DNA from: SIG603 sp964369415
GTDB lineage: Bacteria > Bacillota > Clostridia > Oscillospirales > Acutalibacteraceae
DNA length: 64,000 nt
NCBI GenBank assembly: GCA_964369415.1
Contig: CAYJFP010000008.1
Location: forward strand, 1-64,000
Reading direction: 5' to 3'
Position numbers and translations under genes: made by a program. Positions within the stretch are counted from its first letter, which is position 1; each line of letters opens with the position of its first letter. This document shows positions 44,360 through 53,085 of this stretch, piece by piece. The notes beneath the pieces were generated by a model. The model was not told the DNA's origin, did no database searches, and was given only the letters and a program-made list of their open reading frames with translations.

Positions 44360-45420
44360 AGAGGGTTGTCCTCTTCTCCAGTTTTAATAAATTCTGTGTT
44401 CACAGTTAAATTTACACTAAGTGAAGGTAGCTTTTCTAAAAAGCTGCCTTTATTTTCTTTCCAAAAAGAAGCGTCTTCAAGGTAAATTTTATTTGAAAGC
44501 GAGAAAAAGTCTATACTGTTTTCTTTCATAAGCCCGAAAGCGTTTTCGGAAAGGAAATAGATTTTTTCAGACAGCATTGCGCTTAAATCCTCATAATTAA
44601 TATCGCTTAGTTTAAGTGGAATTGCTGCAAGATTTACCGAAGCGTCTATGGTTACATTAAGATTGCTCTTATCTTCATTTAGGCTCATTTCAGATTTTAA
44701 TGAGCTTATTTCCGCCGTGATTTTATCACCGCTGCTTGTAGTTAAAACAATACTTTTGTTTTGCAAGGTTCCATTTACCGCAAGGTAGCCTAGAGTTTCC
44801 TCTTCACTCAAAAGAAACTGATAGTCATAGTCTTTAAATACGGCACTGTTAACAGCAGAGAGGCTGTCATTTTCGATTAAAAGCACGGGCAAAAGAGAAG
44901 TGTTAGATTCCGATTTGCTGTCTGAAATAAAGCTCATCACAGTAGCACTTACTGTTTTGCCTTTGTTTTCACTGTTGTCGGTGCAATTTTCTATATCAGA
45001 AGATGAAATTAGCTTGCCGTCAATTTCATAGGTGATTACATCTTCGGCATTTTCGTAAGCCATATAAAGTTTCATAGTCGGTTTTGAGCGAAAATACCTA
45101 ATAAAAAAATCAAGCGCAGAATCTAGGCCGTCTTCTGAGAGAGTTTTGCCGCAGATTATATAATTGGCGCTAGAATATATCGGAGTTTTTCCAGTGGAAA
45201 GAGATAGATTATTGATAGCGTCAAATACACTTTCGCCGCTTACAATTATCGTCTCTTCTTTGTCTTGCTCGGTGAGTGAAGCGTACCTTACACTAAGGTT
45301 TATCATTCCATCTTCTTCGTCAATTCCAAATCCATTTATTATCATATGATCGTAGAGTCTCTGTGTACAAGCGCTTAGAGAAAGTATAGTAAAAACCAAT
45401 AATATACAAATTTTCTTCAT
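44344..45420 (-). CDS. GerAC-type spore germination lipoprotein, Ger(x)C family
   Basis: 358 residues. A lipoprotein signal ends at the lipobox LSAC (Cys18). The Ger(x)C start TQRLYDHMIINGFGIDEEDG follows, with later VSATVMSFISDS. It is the C subunit of a GerA-type germinant receptor and is anchored in the spore inner membrane. Last in the operon A-B-C, four bases after the B gene. Confidence 0.88.
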   Translation of the reverse strand: MKKICILLVFTILSLSACTQRLYDHMIINGFGIDEEDGMINLSVRYASLTEQDKEETIIVSGESVFDAINNLSLSTGKTPIYSSANYIICGKTLSEDGLDSALDFFIRYFRSKPTMKLYMAYENAEDVITYEIDGKLISSSDIENCTDNSENKGKTVSATVMSFISDSKSESNTSLLPVLLIENDSLSAVNSAVFKDYDYQFLLSEEETLGYLAVNGTLQNKSIVLTTSSGDKITAEISSLKSEMSLNEDKSNLNVTIDASVNLAAIPLKLSDINYEDLSAMLSEKIYFLSENAFGLMKENSIDFFSLSNKIYLEDASFWKENKGSFLEKLPSLSVNLTVNTEFIKTGEEDNPLYNSK

Positions 45421-45423
45421 GTT

Positions 45424-46479
45424 TTAAGTTCCTTTCTTATTTTTTTTATTTGCAAGCAAGATTAAAGGAATTAAAACACCTAAAAAAAGCGATGATACAC
45501 AAACAAAATATTGAATAGAAGAAAAGTGAGTCATTAAATTAAAATTTATCGCAAAAATGCTAATTGTCCCAATAATAATTGCAGATATAAAAGCAGATTT
45601 GTTCTGGTGTTTTATCATGGTAGGTCGGATAAAAAGAGATTTTATACAAAGTAGGTCGGTAGAAATTTTAACACACAAAGTCATAAGCCAAATTATGCTA
45701 AAAAGTACGTCAATTCTTTCAAAAGGAGGTATGCTTGAAAAAGAAAATAGAGAATAAAGAGGGTATAACTGGGTTTCTGCAAATCTACCCATGGTTAGAA
45801 CTATCATAAAGAAAGAAAAGGCACATAAAAATCCACCTAAAAGCTGGAAAAGACTGTAAGAAGAAAAATTCATATTGCCATTAACACTAAAACTCAAAAT
45901 GCAAAGCTGAGGAAGAATAGATGCCCTTGAAAAAATGCTGATAAAATTCGTTACAGAATCATTGTTTTCGGTGTAAAAAAATTGTTCTCTATTGCTTAAA
46001 TCAAAAAAGTCTACAATACCAAGAAAAACAAGCGAAAGGCAGATGATAACCGTGATAAAAACTACAAGCGAACTTCTGCCTACGGATTCGGTACCCTTAA
46101 AGGCTCCGTAAAATGAGACAGATAGCACTAAAACTATAAGAATTAGAGCAGAATTATCGGGGTAAATTGTGTTTAAAAACATTGTTTGAATCTGTAAGAG
46201 GACCAAAATGTCGCTTAAAATAAAATAAAGAGCATAAAAAACTAAAATAAACTTAAACTTTTTGCTTTCGCTTAGAATTGCTGCGGTGTTCTTGCCTTTA
46301 CTTTTAAGCATAAATATTGGAAATGATAGCAGAATGTTAAACAAAAACGCTGCAAAAACAGAAATTATGCTGTCCCACAAATTTTCACTTAGTGCATTCA
46401 TGCTTAAGACAGATATAAAAAATATAGAGCTTAAAAACATCATGAAATAAAACTGGGAAGAAGATATTTTATCTTTCAA
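45424..46479 (-). CDS. GerAB-type spore germination permease
   Basis: 351 residues with ten hydrophobic segments, the amino-acid-permease-like B subunit that binds the germinant. It starts SSSQFYFMMFLSSIFFISVLSM, typical of the endospore germination permease family. It overlaps the A gene by four bases (TCAT region at 46476-46479). The germinant is unknown. Confidence 0.88.
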   Translation of the reverse strand: MKDKISSSQFYFMMFLSSIFFISVLSMNALSENLWDSIISVFAAFLFNILLSFPIFMLKSKGKNTAAILSESKKFKFILVFYALYFILSDILVLLQIQTMFLNTIYPDNSALILIVLVLSVSFYGAFKGTESVGRSSLVVFITVIICLSLVFLGIVDFFDLSNREQFFYTENNDSVTNFISIFSRASILPQLCILSFSVNGNMNFSSYSLFQLLGGFLCAFSFFMIVLTMGRFAETQLYPLYSLFSFSSIPPFERIDVLFSIIWLMTLCVKISTDLLCIKSLFIRPTMIKHQNKSAFISAIIIGTISIFAINFNLMTHFSSIQYFVCVSSLFLGVLIPLILLANKKNKKGT

Positions 46480-47939
46480 TTATCTGTACCTCCGTTTCTT
46501 GTTTCGCTTCCAGGCATATCTTGAACCTTGCTTCGGTTGTGATTTAGTGTTTTCCAATTTGACCTAATGAAAATATCCCTCATAGAACGAAGTCCAAATG
46601 GTGTGATTGGCGTGGTAAGAGGTACACCGTAACTTAGCTGAGAACAGATATTATAAAGAATGAATACAAAGGAAAATACCGTGCCCCATACACCTAGAAG
46701 ACCGGCAACTAGGATTAAAATAAACCTTAACACCGAAATCTGTTCGTACAGTTTTGGAACAGCATAACCAGCTATTGCCGATAGAGCTATAATTATCAAT
46801 GAAGGTGCTCCGATGAGTCCGGCTGAAACAGCCATGTCACCGATTACAAGGGCGCCGACGATGCTGACCGTCTGGCTGAACACTTTTGGCGCTCTAAGGC
46901 CTGCTTCTCTTATAATTTCATATAAAAAATTTACGAATATAAGCTCCCAAAAAATGCTAAGCGGCGTTTTTGCTTCTTCCATTGCAAGCCTTACAAGAAT
47001 ATTGTCGGGGATAAGGTCGGGGCGACTGACGATTATTCCGACATAAAGTGACGGTACAAAAACCGAGATAAAAAAGCAAAGATATTTTATGATTCGTATA
47101 TAACTTGAATAAATCGGCTTGTTTGCGTAGTCGTCTAGCACCTGAAAATTCTCGACAAAAAGGTAGGGCAAGATTAAAACAGAGGGTGTACCATCGACTA
47201 TTATGGCTACTCTTCCTTCTTCAATTTTTGCAGCTGCAGTGTCGGGGCGTTCGGTGATTCCTACGCCTGAAAAAAGTTTTCCCTTGTTTAAATATGCGCT
47301 TAAATAGCCCGCCGCCATCACGGTTTTTAAGTCTATTTCTTTAATTTCAAGCTTGATTCTGCTTAAAATCTCCTTAGAAACTCTATTTTCTAGATAAGAA
47401 ATAATAATTGGAGTTTTAGATTCTGTACCCAAATACAGCCTTTCAAATTTAAGCATAGGGGTTCTAAGTCGTCTTCTTAAAAGAGACATATTTATTATCA
47501 GTGGTTCGACAAATCCTTCTTTAGACCCTCTTAACATGCTCTCGTTATTTGGCTCGATAACACCTCTTGATTTATAACCCTGAACGCCAAATCCTATGGC
47601 TTTATCAGAGCCGTCAACTAAGATTACTGCATTACCCACCATTATCTGGCTTATAATATCTTCTGAATTCATGGCTTCGGACTGATCAACTGCTGCTAAA
47701 ATATTTTCTGAAATATAGTCCATAAGATTTTGAGATTTTATACTTTCTAAGTTTGCGTTTAGCATAGGTTTAATCACCGAAATGGCGAGATATTGCTTGT
47801 CAACCTGTCCTTCAAGGCTTAACACGGCACATTTGACACCGCCAATATTTAAACTTAACTTAATAAAATCACATGCATTTGCAAATACTGTATCTAAGTA
47901 GTTTAAATTTTCATTTAAAGAACTTTGTAATTTTGGCAT
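46476..47939 (-). CDS. GerAA-type spore germination protein
   Basis: 487 residues. A ~280-residue soluble N-terminal domain is followed by a membrane domain of about five segments. It has the family stretch GRVAIIVDGTPSVLILPYLFVENFQ and PLSIFWELIFVNFLYEIIREAGLR. GerAA subunits form the ion-conducting pentamer of the germinant receptor. First gene of the A-B-C operon, with GGGAG before the ATG. It shows the organism forms, or formed, endospores. Confidence 0.92.
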   Translation of the reverse strand: MPKLQSSLNENLNYLDTVFANACDFIKLSLNIGGVKCAVLSLEGQVDKQYLAISVIKPMLNANLESIKSQNLMDYISENILAAVDQSEAMNSEDIISQIMVGNAVILVDGSDKAIGFGVQGYKSRGVIEPNNESMLRGSKEGFVEPLIINMSLLRRRLRTPMLKFERLYLGTESKTPIIISYLENRVSKEILSRIKLEIKEIDLKTVMAAGYLSAYLNKGKLFSGVGITERPDTAAAKIEEGRVAIIVDGTPSVLILPYLFVENFQVLDDYANKPIYSSYIRIIKYLCFFISVFVPSLYVGIIVSRPDLIPDNILVRLAMEEAKTPLSIFWELIFVNFLYEIIREAGLRAPKVFSQTVSIVGALVIGDMAVSAGLIGAPSLIIIALSAIAGYAVPKLYEQISVLRFILILVAGLLGVWGTVFSFVFILYNICSQLSYGVPLTTPITPFGLRSMRDIFIRSNWKTLNHNRSKVQDMPGSETRNGGTDN

Positions 47940-48038
47940 TTTTAAACTCCCATCTGCCGATTCACGGCTGCATTTCTTTAGATATTTTTACCTTTTTTTA
48001 TGAATTTATGCTTGATTTTATTTTAGTAGGTGATTTTT

Positions 48039-48707
48039 TTGGCAATTTCAATTATCAGAACTGTGATAATTTATGCACTCATTGTATTTGCAGTAAGAAT
48101 AATGGGGAAAAGGCAGATAAGCGAGCTTCAAACCACTGAGCTTGTCGTTACTTTGCTTATTTCTGATTTGGCGGTAATACCAATGCAAAATATCGGACAG
48201 CCACTTTCAAGCGGAGTGATTCCGATATTTATCCTAGTGGGAATTGAAATTTTAATGTCGGTTTTAATGCTAAAAAATAGCAAGATAAGAAAAATAGTTT
48301 GTGGAAAGCCAGTTGTGATTATTAATGATGGAAAGATTCTTCAAAGCGAGATGAAAGAGCTTAGGATGAGCACGGAGGATTTGTTTGAAGAGCTAAGGCA
48401 AAAAGATGTTTTTTCTCTAAAGGAAATAAAATACGGGATAATCGAGACAAACGGCACTTTAAGCATTATGAAAAATGAACCGTACGAAACAGTTAAAAAT
48501 AAAGACTTAGAAATAAATTCACAGGCGGAGTTTTTAAATCTTGTGGTGGTAAGCGATGGAGAAATTTGCAGTCATTCTCTAAAGTTTTGCGGTAAAGATG
48601 AAAGTTTTATAAACGATACCCTTCAAAAAGAAAACATTAAGCTTGAAGAGATTTATATAATGACATCGGATAAAACGGGCGATTACACGGTGATTAAGAA
48701 GGAATAG
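48039..48707 (+). CDS. DUF421 (YetF/YdfS-like) membrane protein
   Basis: About 222 residues. Three N-terminal membrane helices include the family signature MGKRQISELQTTELVVTLLISDLA, followed by a cytosolic DUF421 domain (KPVVIINDGKILQSEMKELRMS...DLFEELRQKDVFSLKEIKYGIIETNG). A GTG at 48030 is in frame, but it lies inside the ribosome-binding sequence AGTAGGTGA, which suits the TTG at 48039 better. It is divergent from the germination operon. DUF421 proteins occur in spore membranes of bacilli, but a role here is only suggested by position. Confidence 0.85.
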   Translation: MAISIIRTVIIYALIVFAVRIMGKRQISELQTTELVVTLLISDLAVIPMQNIGQPLSSGVIPIFILVGIEILMSVLMLKNSKIRKIVCGKPVVIINDGKILQSEMKELRMSTEDLFEELRQKDVFSLKEIKYGIIETNGTLSIMKNEPYETVKNKDLEINSQAEFLNLVVVSDGEICSHSLKFCGKDESFINDTLQKENIKLEEIYIMTSDKTGDYTVIKKE

Positions 48708-48720
48708 GGGGAAGTATAAA

Positions 48721-49101
48721 GTGAGAAAAAGAATAATCATAGCGGGAGTATTATTTTTTGTATCTGTAGTCCTGTCTATTGTAAGTTATAATTCCACCAC
48801 GGCAATATGTGAAGAGGTGCTTAATAGCACGCAAAGGATAAAAGAATATATCGAAAGTGAAAATTTATTGGCGCTAAGTGAAGCGGAAAAAATGAAAGAA
48901 AGCTGGGAAAATCAGTACAAAATTTTAAGCTCGTATATACCACACGAACAGCTTGAAAAAAGCAATGTTTCGTTAAATTCGCTTTTAAACTACCTAAAAG
49001 AAGGGCAAAATGAAATTGCATTGCTTATTTGTGAAGAAATTAAAATAGACATCGACCATGTGATGAAATATGAAAAACTGATATTTTCAAATATATTTTG
49101 A
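48721..49101 (+). CDS. DUF4363 family protein
   Basis: 126 residues: one N-terminal membrane helix (about 5-25) and an outside domain with predicted long helices (IKEYIESENLLALSEAEKMKESWENQYKILSSYIPHEQLE). It is encoded 13 bases after the DUF421 gene from a GTG with GGGGAAG upstream. DUF421-DUF4363 gene pairs recur in clostridia. Function unknown. Confidence 0.75.
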   Translation: MRKRIIIAGVLFFVSVVLSIVSYNSTTAICEEVLNSTQRIKEYIESENLLALSEAEKMKESWENQYKILSSYIPHEQLEKSNVSLNSLLNYLKEGQNEIALLICEEIKIDIDHVMKYEKLIFSNIF

Positions 49102-49133
49102 ATTGCATAAAGAAAGTAAATCTGATATAATAA

Positions 49134-49167
49134 AAAAGACCCTGACACAAGAGTGTTGGGGTCTTTT
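49134..49167 (+). terminator. Terminator after the DUF421-DUF4363 pair
   Basis: A 15-bp stem (AAAAGACCCTGACAC with GTGTTGGGGTCTTTT, two G-U pairs) and loop AAGA, ending in TTTT. Confidence 0.8.
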
Positions 49168-49253
49168 GAAGAATTAGAAAGGTATGGATTCCGTGCGAAA
49201 AAGCTGGAGATTTTTACTAAGTTTTGTGCGGCAAACATGACATGGTCATAAGA

Positions 49254-49745
49254 ATGAAACCTTATAAAATTATATCGGCAGAGAAAGAGCACTTTGAAGA
49301 GTGCGTCGTCGCCATAAGAGAGGCCTTTGAAAAAAGTGCACTTAACTACGGATTTACCAAGGAAAACTATCCCACAAGCGGTGCATTTATCAGGTTTGAA
49401 GATTTAATGGCGGCAAAAGAGCGAAAAGTTCACATGTACATAGCCATAATGGACGAAAAAATAATTGGATATGTACAGCTTGAGAAAAAAGGCGATGGGG
49501 TATATTCTTTTCAAAAATTTGCGGTAAAACCTGAACATAGACAGCTTGGTGTAGGTGCAGCATTAATTCTTTTTTGTAAAAATAAGGCAAAGATATACGG
49601 CGGAAAAAAGATTAAGCTGATAATGGTAAACAAAAATGAGCAATTAAAAGAGTACTACAAGGCAAACGGCTTTGAATTTGTCGGGACAAAAAGCGATGAA
49701 TTTCATCCGTTTGAACAAGGCGTGATGGAGATGGACTTAGTTTAG
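49254..49745 (+). CDS. GNAT family N-acetyltransferase
   Basis: 163 residues from the ATG at 49254. Earlier in-frame starts at 49224 (TTG) and 49242 (ATG) cannot be excluded, because no clear ribosome binding site marks any of them. The acetyl-CoA motif is VKPEHRQLGVGAALILFCK, with the Q/RxxGxG/A pattern intact, and the C-terminal strand is YYKANGFEFVGT. Substrate unknown. The stop codon TAG lies in the first copy of the tandem repeat that follows. Confidence 0.8.
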   Translation: MKPYKIISAEKEHFEECVVAIREAFEKSALNYGFTKENYPTSGAFIRFEDLMAAKERKVHMYIAIMDEKIIGYVQLEKKGDGVYSFQKFAVKPEHRQLGVGAALILFCKNKAKIYGGKKIKLIMVNKNEQLKEYYKANGFEFVGTKSDEFHPFEQGVMEMDLV

Positions 49746-49858
49746 ACTAAGGACTAAGGGTGAAAGGTGAAGGGTTTAATTTAGACTAAGGACTAAGGGT
49801 GAAAGGTGAAGGGTTTAATTTAGGCTAAGGACTAAAAGGTGAAAGGTGAAGGACTATT
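49742..49858. repeat. Tandem 39-bp repeat, two identical copies plus a third divergent one
   Basis: 49742-49780 and 49781-49819 are identical over 39 bases (TTAGACTAAGGACTAAGGG..., then TGAAAGGTGAAGGGTTTAAT). A third copy from 49820 diverges after TTAGGCTAAGGACTAA and ends in GGTGAAGGACTATT, which is the ribosome binding site of the next gene. Confidence 0.9.
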
Positions 49859-50500
49859 ATGAAGAGAGTTTTGTTTGTTGGGAACAGTCATACTTATTAT
49901 AACGACATGCCATACTTTATGGAGTTTATTTCGAAAAATTGTGGTGTGGATAATGTAGAAGTACAGTGCACTATGCTTGCATCACCTGGGCAAAGTTTAG
50001 CATGGCATAGCACTCAGGAAGACGTTAGATATAACATCATCTACGGCGGGTATGACTTTATTATATTTCAGAATAATGCACATCCGTTTGACGGGTACGA
50101 GGCACTTAAAGACGGCACAAATAAGCTTTTGAACTTTATAAATGATTCCATTAACAAGCCGACTGTCGTGATGTATATGACATGGAGCGAAAAGGAAAAG
50201 CCCGAGAATTTTTCTAAGATGAGAGAGGCTTATATCAAGGTGGCAGATGAGTTTAATTTAAAACTTGCACCAGTGGGAGAAAAATTTTCTATGGTAAGTG
50301 CTTCTTATGATACAGAATTGTATGCAAAAGACGGCGAACATGCCTCACCAGTTGGGTCATACATAGTGGCACTTACAATACTTCAAACCTTATTTGATAT
50401 AAAAATTTGTGGATTTCCAAGAAATATAGAGCATGGGAGCAGAGTATTATACAGCCTTAGCGATGCTCAAATGCAGTGCATTAAGGAAATATTTAACTAA
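49859..50500 (+). CDS. SGNH/GDSL-family hydrolase
   Basis: 213 residues. The nucleophile is Ser10 in FVGNSHTYYNDMP, a GNSH variant of GDSL. Gly/Asn block residues are in ASPGQS and IIFQNNAH, and the catalytic pair Asp158-His161 lies in KDGEHAS. No signal peptide, so cytosolic. Probably an esterase or a carbohydrate deacetylase; the substrate is unknown. Its ribosome binding site lies in the last repeat copy upstream. Confidence 0.82.
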   Translation: MKRVLFVGNSHTYYNDMPYFMEFISKNCGVDNVEVQCTMLASPGQSLAWHSTQEDVRYNIIYGGYDFIIFQNNAHPFDGYEALKDGTNKLLNFINDSINKPTVVMYMTWSEKEKPENFSKMREAYIKVADEFNLKLAPVGEKFSMVSASYDTELYAKDGEHASPVGSYIVALTILQTLFDIKICGFPRNIEHGSRVLYSLSDAQMQCIKEIFN

Positions 50501-50547
50501 AAGGACAGGCGTTAAGCCTGTCTGGTTTAATTTAAAACGTGAAAAAT

Positions 50548-50576
50548 GGAGGGTGTTTTACCCTCCCTTTTTTATT
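50548..50576. terminator. Terminator between the SGNH hydrolase and chemoreceptor genes
   Basis: GGAGGGT and ACCCTCC flank GTTTT; six T follow on the plus strand. On the minus strand the flank is AAAAAT-derived T5, so it may act both ways. A second hairpin (GACAGGC/GCCTGTC) lies at 50503-50522. Confidence 0.8.
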
Positions 50577-50587
50577 TAGATATTACA

Positions 50588-52228
50588 TTAAAGCTTAAAT
50601 CTATCGACCAACATATGAAGCGTGTCTGCTTGAGATGAGAGCTCTTGGCTAGCGGCAGCACTTTCTTCACTTGTAGCAGTGTTTGTCTGTACGACCATAG
50701 AAATTTGCTCGATACCGTCGGAAATTTCTTTGATTTTATCGGCTTGCTCTCCTGTTGCTTTTGCGATTTCGTCAATGGTGACAACCATTTGTTGAACCTT
50801 AACAGCAAGACTTTCAAAAGATGAATTTGCCTTTTTAGCAATTCCAGAACCAACTTGAACAGCATCAATAGACTTGCTTATGAGTTGAGTCGTGTTTTGT
50901 ACAGCTTCTGAAGATTTTTGAGCAAGATTACGAACTTCATCGGCAACAACAGCGAATCCTTTACCAGAAGCACCTGCCCTTGCAGCCTCAACAGCAGCAT
51001 TAAGTGCTAAAATGTTTGTTTGGAAAGCGATATCGTCGATAGTTTTGATGATTTTTTCTATATCCTCAGAGGTGCTTGAAATTTCTTTCATAGCATTAAG
51101 CATTTCTTTCATATCGTCTAAGGTAGCGCTTGTAACTTGTCCAGATACCACAGCTATGTCGTTAACTTTTTGAGTGTTCTTAGAGTTATCCTCGATTTGA
51201 GCTGAAATATCTTGAAGATTTTTAGATAGATTATCTACACTGCTTGCCTGATTAATTGCACCATCGGCTAGAGCCTGAGCCCCGCTTGAAACCATCATAA
51301 CTCTTGAAGAAATTTCTCCAGCAGAAGAAGAAACCTGTGATAAAGCGCCTCTAACAGATCTTGTCATTTCACTGACAGAGTCATATAACTGGCTCCATTC
51401 TCCGACATATATTTTTGGGTTGCCAGTATCAACGTTCCAGTCACCTTTTGCAATTTTCGCAAGCATAGTGACAAGAATTGCATTAAGTTCAGATAGAGTT
51501 GCTTTCATATCATTGAATGAATCTGCAAGTAAGCCCATCTCGTTATTAGCCTCGACTTTAATGTCAAAGTTCATGTGTCCACCTGCAATTTTATCGGCAG
51601 CATCCATTACCACGGCAAGTGGTTTTGTAACATTTTTATCTATCATAATTTTTGCAATGATACAGCCTACTAATATAAGTGCAATACCGACAAACATTGA
51701 AATCATCATAGAACTTTGAAGCTGTGCATCATTGGCATCACTTGCAATTCCTGCAAATAAAACACCGATTATATCTCCACTTTCATCTGTATAAGGTATG
51801 TAAGATGTAATATGATTTTTTCCTAAGATATTGGCTTGTCCCACATAAGTTTGACCTGAAAGAACTTTATTTGCAATATTAGAGTCAAGTGCTGTTCCAA
51901 CTGCTCTTTCACCATTTGAAACAATAGTTGTAAATTCTCTCATATTGCCGTCAAAAATGGTATACTCACAGCCTGTGATATCCTTGAGTCTATCCAAAAC
52001 CTCGGTTTTGTCTTCCATTATCGCCACTTCATGTAAACTAAGCTCATATGCAAGAAGATTTGTACCTGAAAGAGTCTGGTCTGTAAGTTCGGAGTTAACA
52101 TTACTCGCAGTCAAAATACCGCTAAGTATAATCATGACCGCAACAATTATGGTAGTCATCACCGCAATTAGAAGATTAAACTGCATCGACAGTTTACCTG
52201 TTTTTTTCTTGGTTTTTGAGTCGTTCAT
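50588..52228 (-). CDS. Methyl-accepting chemotaxis protein with a single Cache sensor
   Basis: 546 residues. It has a membrane helix near 14-36, an outside domain of ~140 residues with single-Cache features (CEYTIFDGNMREFTTI; VGQANILGKNHITSYIPY; DIIGVLFAGI), a second helix near 180-203 and a HAMP domain (NVTKPLAVVMDAADKIAGGHMNFDI). The signalling domain has the conserved tip IAFQTNILALNAAVEAARAG. It would signal through CheA/CheW. A ligand is not evident; sCache_3-type sensors often bind small organic acids. AGGAGG lies upstream of the ATG. Confidence 0.92.
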   Translation of the reverse strand: MNDSKTKKKTGKLSMQFNLLIAVMTTIIVAVMIILSGILTASNVNSELTDQTLSGTNLLAYELSLHEVAIMEDKTEVLDRLKDITGCEYTIFDGNMREFTTIVSNGERAVGTALDSNIANKVLSGQTYVGQANILGKNHITSYIPYTDESGDIIGVLFAGIASDANDAQLQSSMMISMFVGIALILVGCIIAKIMIDKNVTKPLAVVMDAADKIAGGHMNFDIKVEANNEMGLLADSFNDMKATLSELNAILVTMLAKIAKGDWNVDTGNPKIYVGEWSQLYDSVSEMTRSVRGALSQVSSSAGEISSRVMMVSSGAQALADGAINQASSVDNLSKNLQDISAQIEDNSKNTQKVNDIAVVSGQVTSATLDDMKEMLNAMKEISSTSEDIEKIIKTIDDIAFQTNILALNAAVEAARAGASGKGFAVVADEVRNLAQKSSEAVQNTTQLISKSIDAVQVGSGIAKKANSSFESLAVKVQQMVVTIDEIAKATGEQADKIKEISDGIEQISMVVQTNTATSEESAAASQELSSQADTLHMLVDRFKL

Positions 52229-52376
52229 AAATTTAGCCTCCTTAGAAAATTAAGAAAAGTCCATTAAACACATTATCTTACTTTTTTCGACAAAAGTAAA
52301 GAGGGTTTTTCAAAAAAGGAACATTAAATAAATATAAAATTTAATTTTTGTAATTTGTTCTAAAAAATAGCCTGTT

Positions 52377-53066
52377 TCATACGAGACCGCCGTCGATGAC
52401 GATGTTTTGTCCTGTTATATAAGTGTTTTCTTCGCAGAAAAATTTCACCAATTTAGCAACTTCTAAAGGCGTGCCAGCTCTTGCTAGACCAATGGATTTC
52501 GTAAATTCCTCTAAATCTTCGTCGGAAAGTGATGCGTTCATAGGACTTTCAATAAGGCCTGGTGAAATGCAGTTTACGAGAATGCCGCTTGGTGAGAGTT
52601 CTCTTGAAAGTGCCTTTGTAAAGCTGATTATAGCGCCCTTTGAAGTACTGTAGTGAACCTCCATAGAAGCGCCCGTTTCACCCCAAACAGATGAAATATT
52701 TATGATGTGTCCCGATTTTTTTCTAATCATAGCGCTTACAGCACGTTTGGTACAAAGGAAATATGAGTTTAAATTCACATTTAGAATATTGTTCCACGAA
52801 GCTAAATCAATGTCTTGAAACATGGAAAAATCCGATATGCCGCAGTTATTGATGAGTATGTCGACTTCACCAAAGCGCTTTTCGGCTAAATTAAACATGT
52901 TTTCGATTTCATCAGGGTTTCTCATGTCGCATTTTACGCACAAAACAGTCTCCCCTTTTATCAAGGGGAGATTATTATTGTAAGATAGAATTAAATTATG
53001 ATTTAAAAGAGTGCTAGCTATGGCACTTCCGATAGCGCCTGAAGCGCCTGTAATTAAAATATTCAT
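52377..53066 (-). CDS. Short-chain dehydrogenase/reductase (FabG-like)
   Basis: 229 residues, classical SDR. Cofactor motif TGASGAIGSAIA (6-17), NNCG (73-76), catalytic Ser126 in INISSVWGE, Tyr139 and Lys143 in YSTSKG. It follows serS by 19 bases on the same strand and is probably co-transcribed. It resembles 3-oxoacyl-ACP reductase, but an isolated copy away from fatty-acid genes could act on another substrate. Confidence 0.85.
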   Translation of the reverse strand: MNILITGASGAIGSAIASTLLNHNLILSYNNNLPLIKGETVLCVKCDMRNPDEIENMFNLAEKRFGEVDILINNCGISDFSMFQDIDLASWNNILNVNLNSYFLCTKRAVSAMIRKKSGHIINISSVWGETGASMEVHYSTSKGAIISFTKALSRELSPSGILVNCISPGLIESPMNASLSDEDLEEFTKSIGLARAGTPLEVAKLVKFFCEENTYITGQNIVIDGGLV

Positions 53067-53085
53067 TCTAAAATCTCAAATATCT

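Noticed and set aside
49742..49858. CRISPR array
   Set aside because: The repeats are directly adjacent without unique spacers and no cas genes are present.
52229..52376. Sigma-D motility promoter for the chemoreceptor gene
   Set aside because: A TTTACT-17-GATAAT pattern is present but not the TAAA/GCCGATAA consensus, so a sigma-A type is at least as likely.
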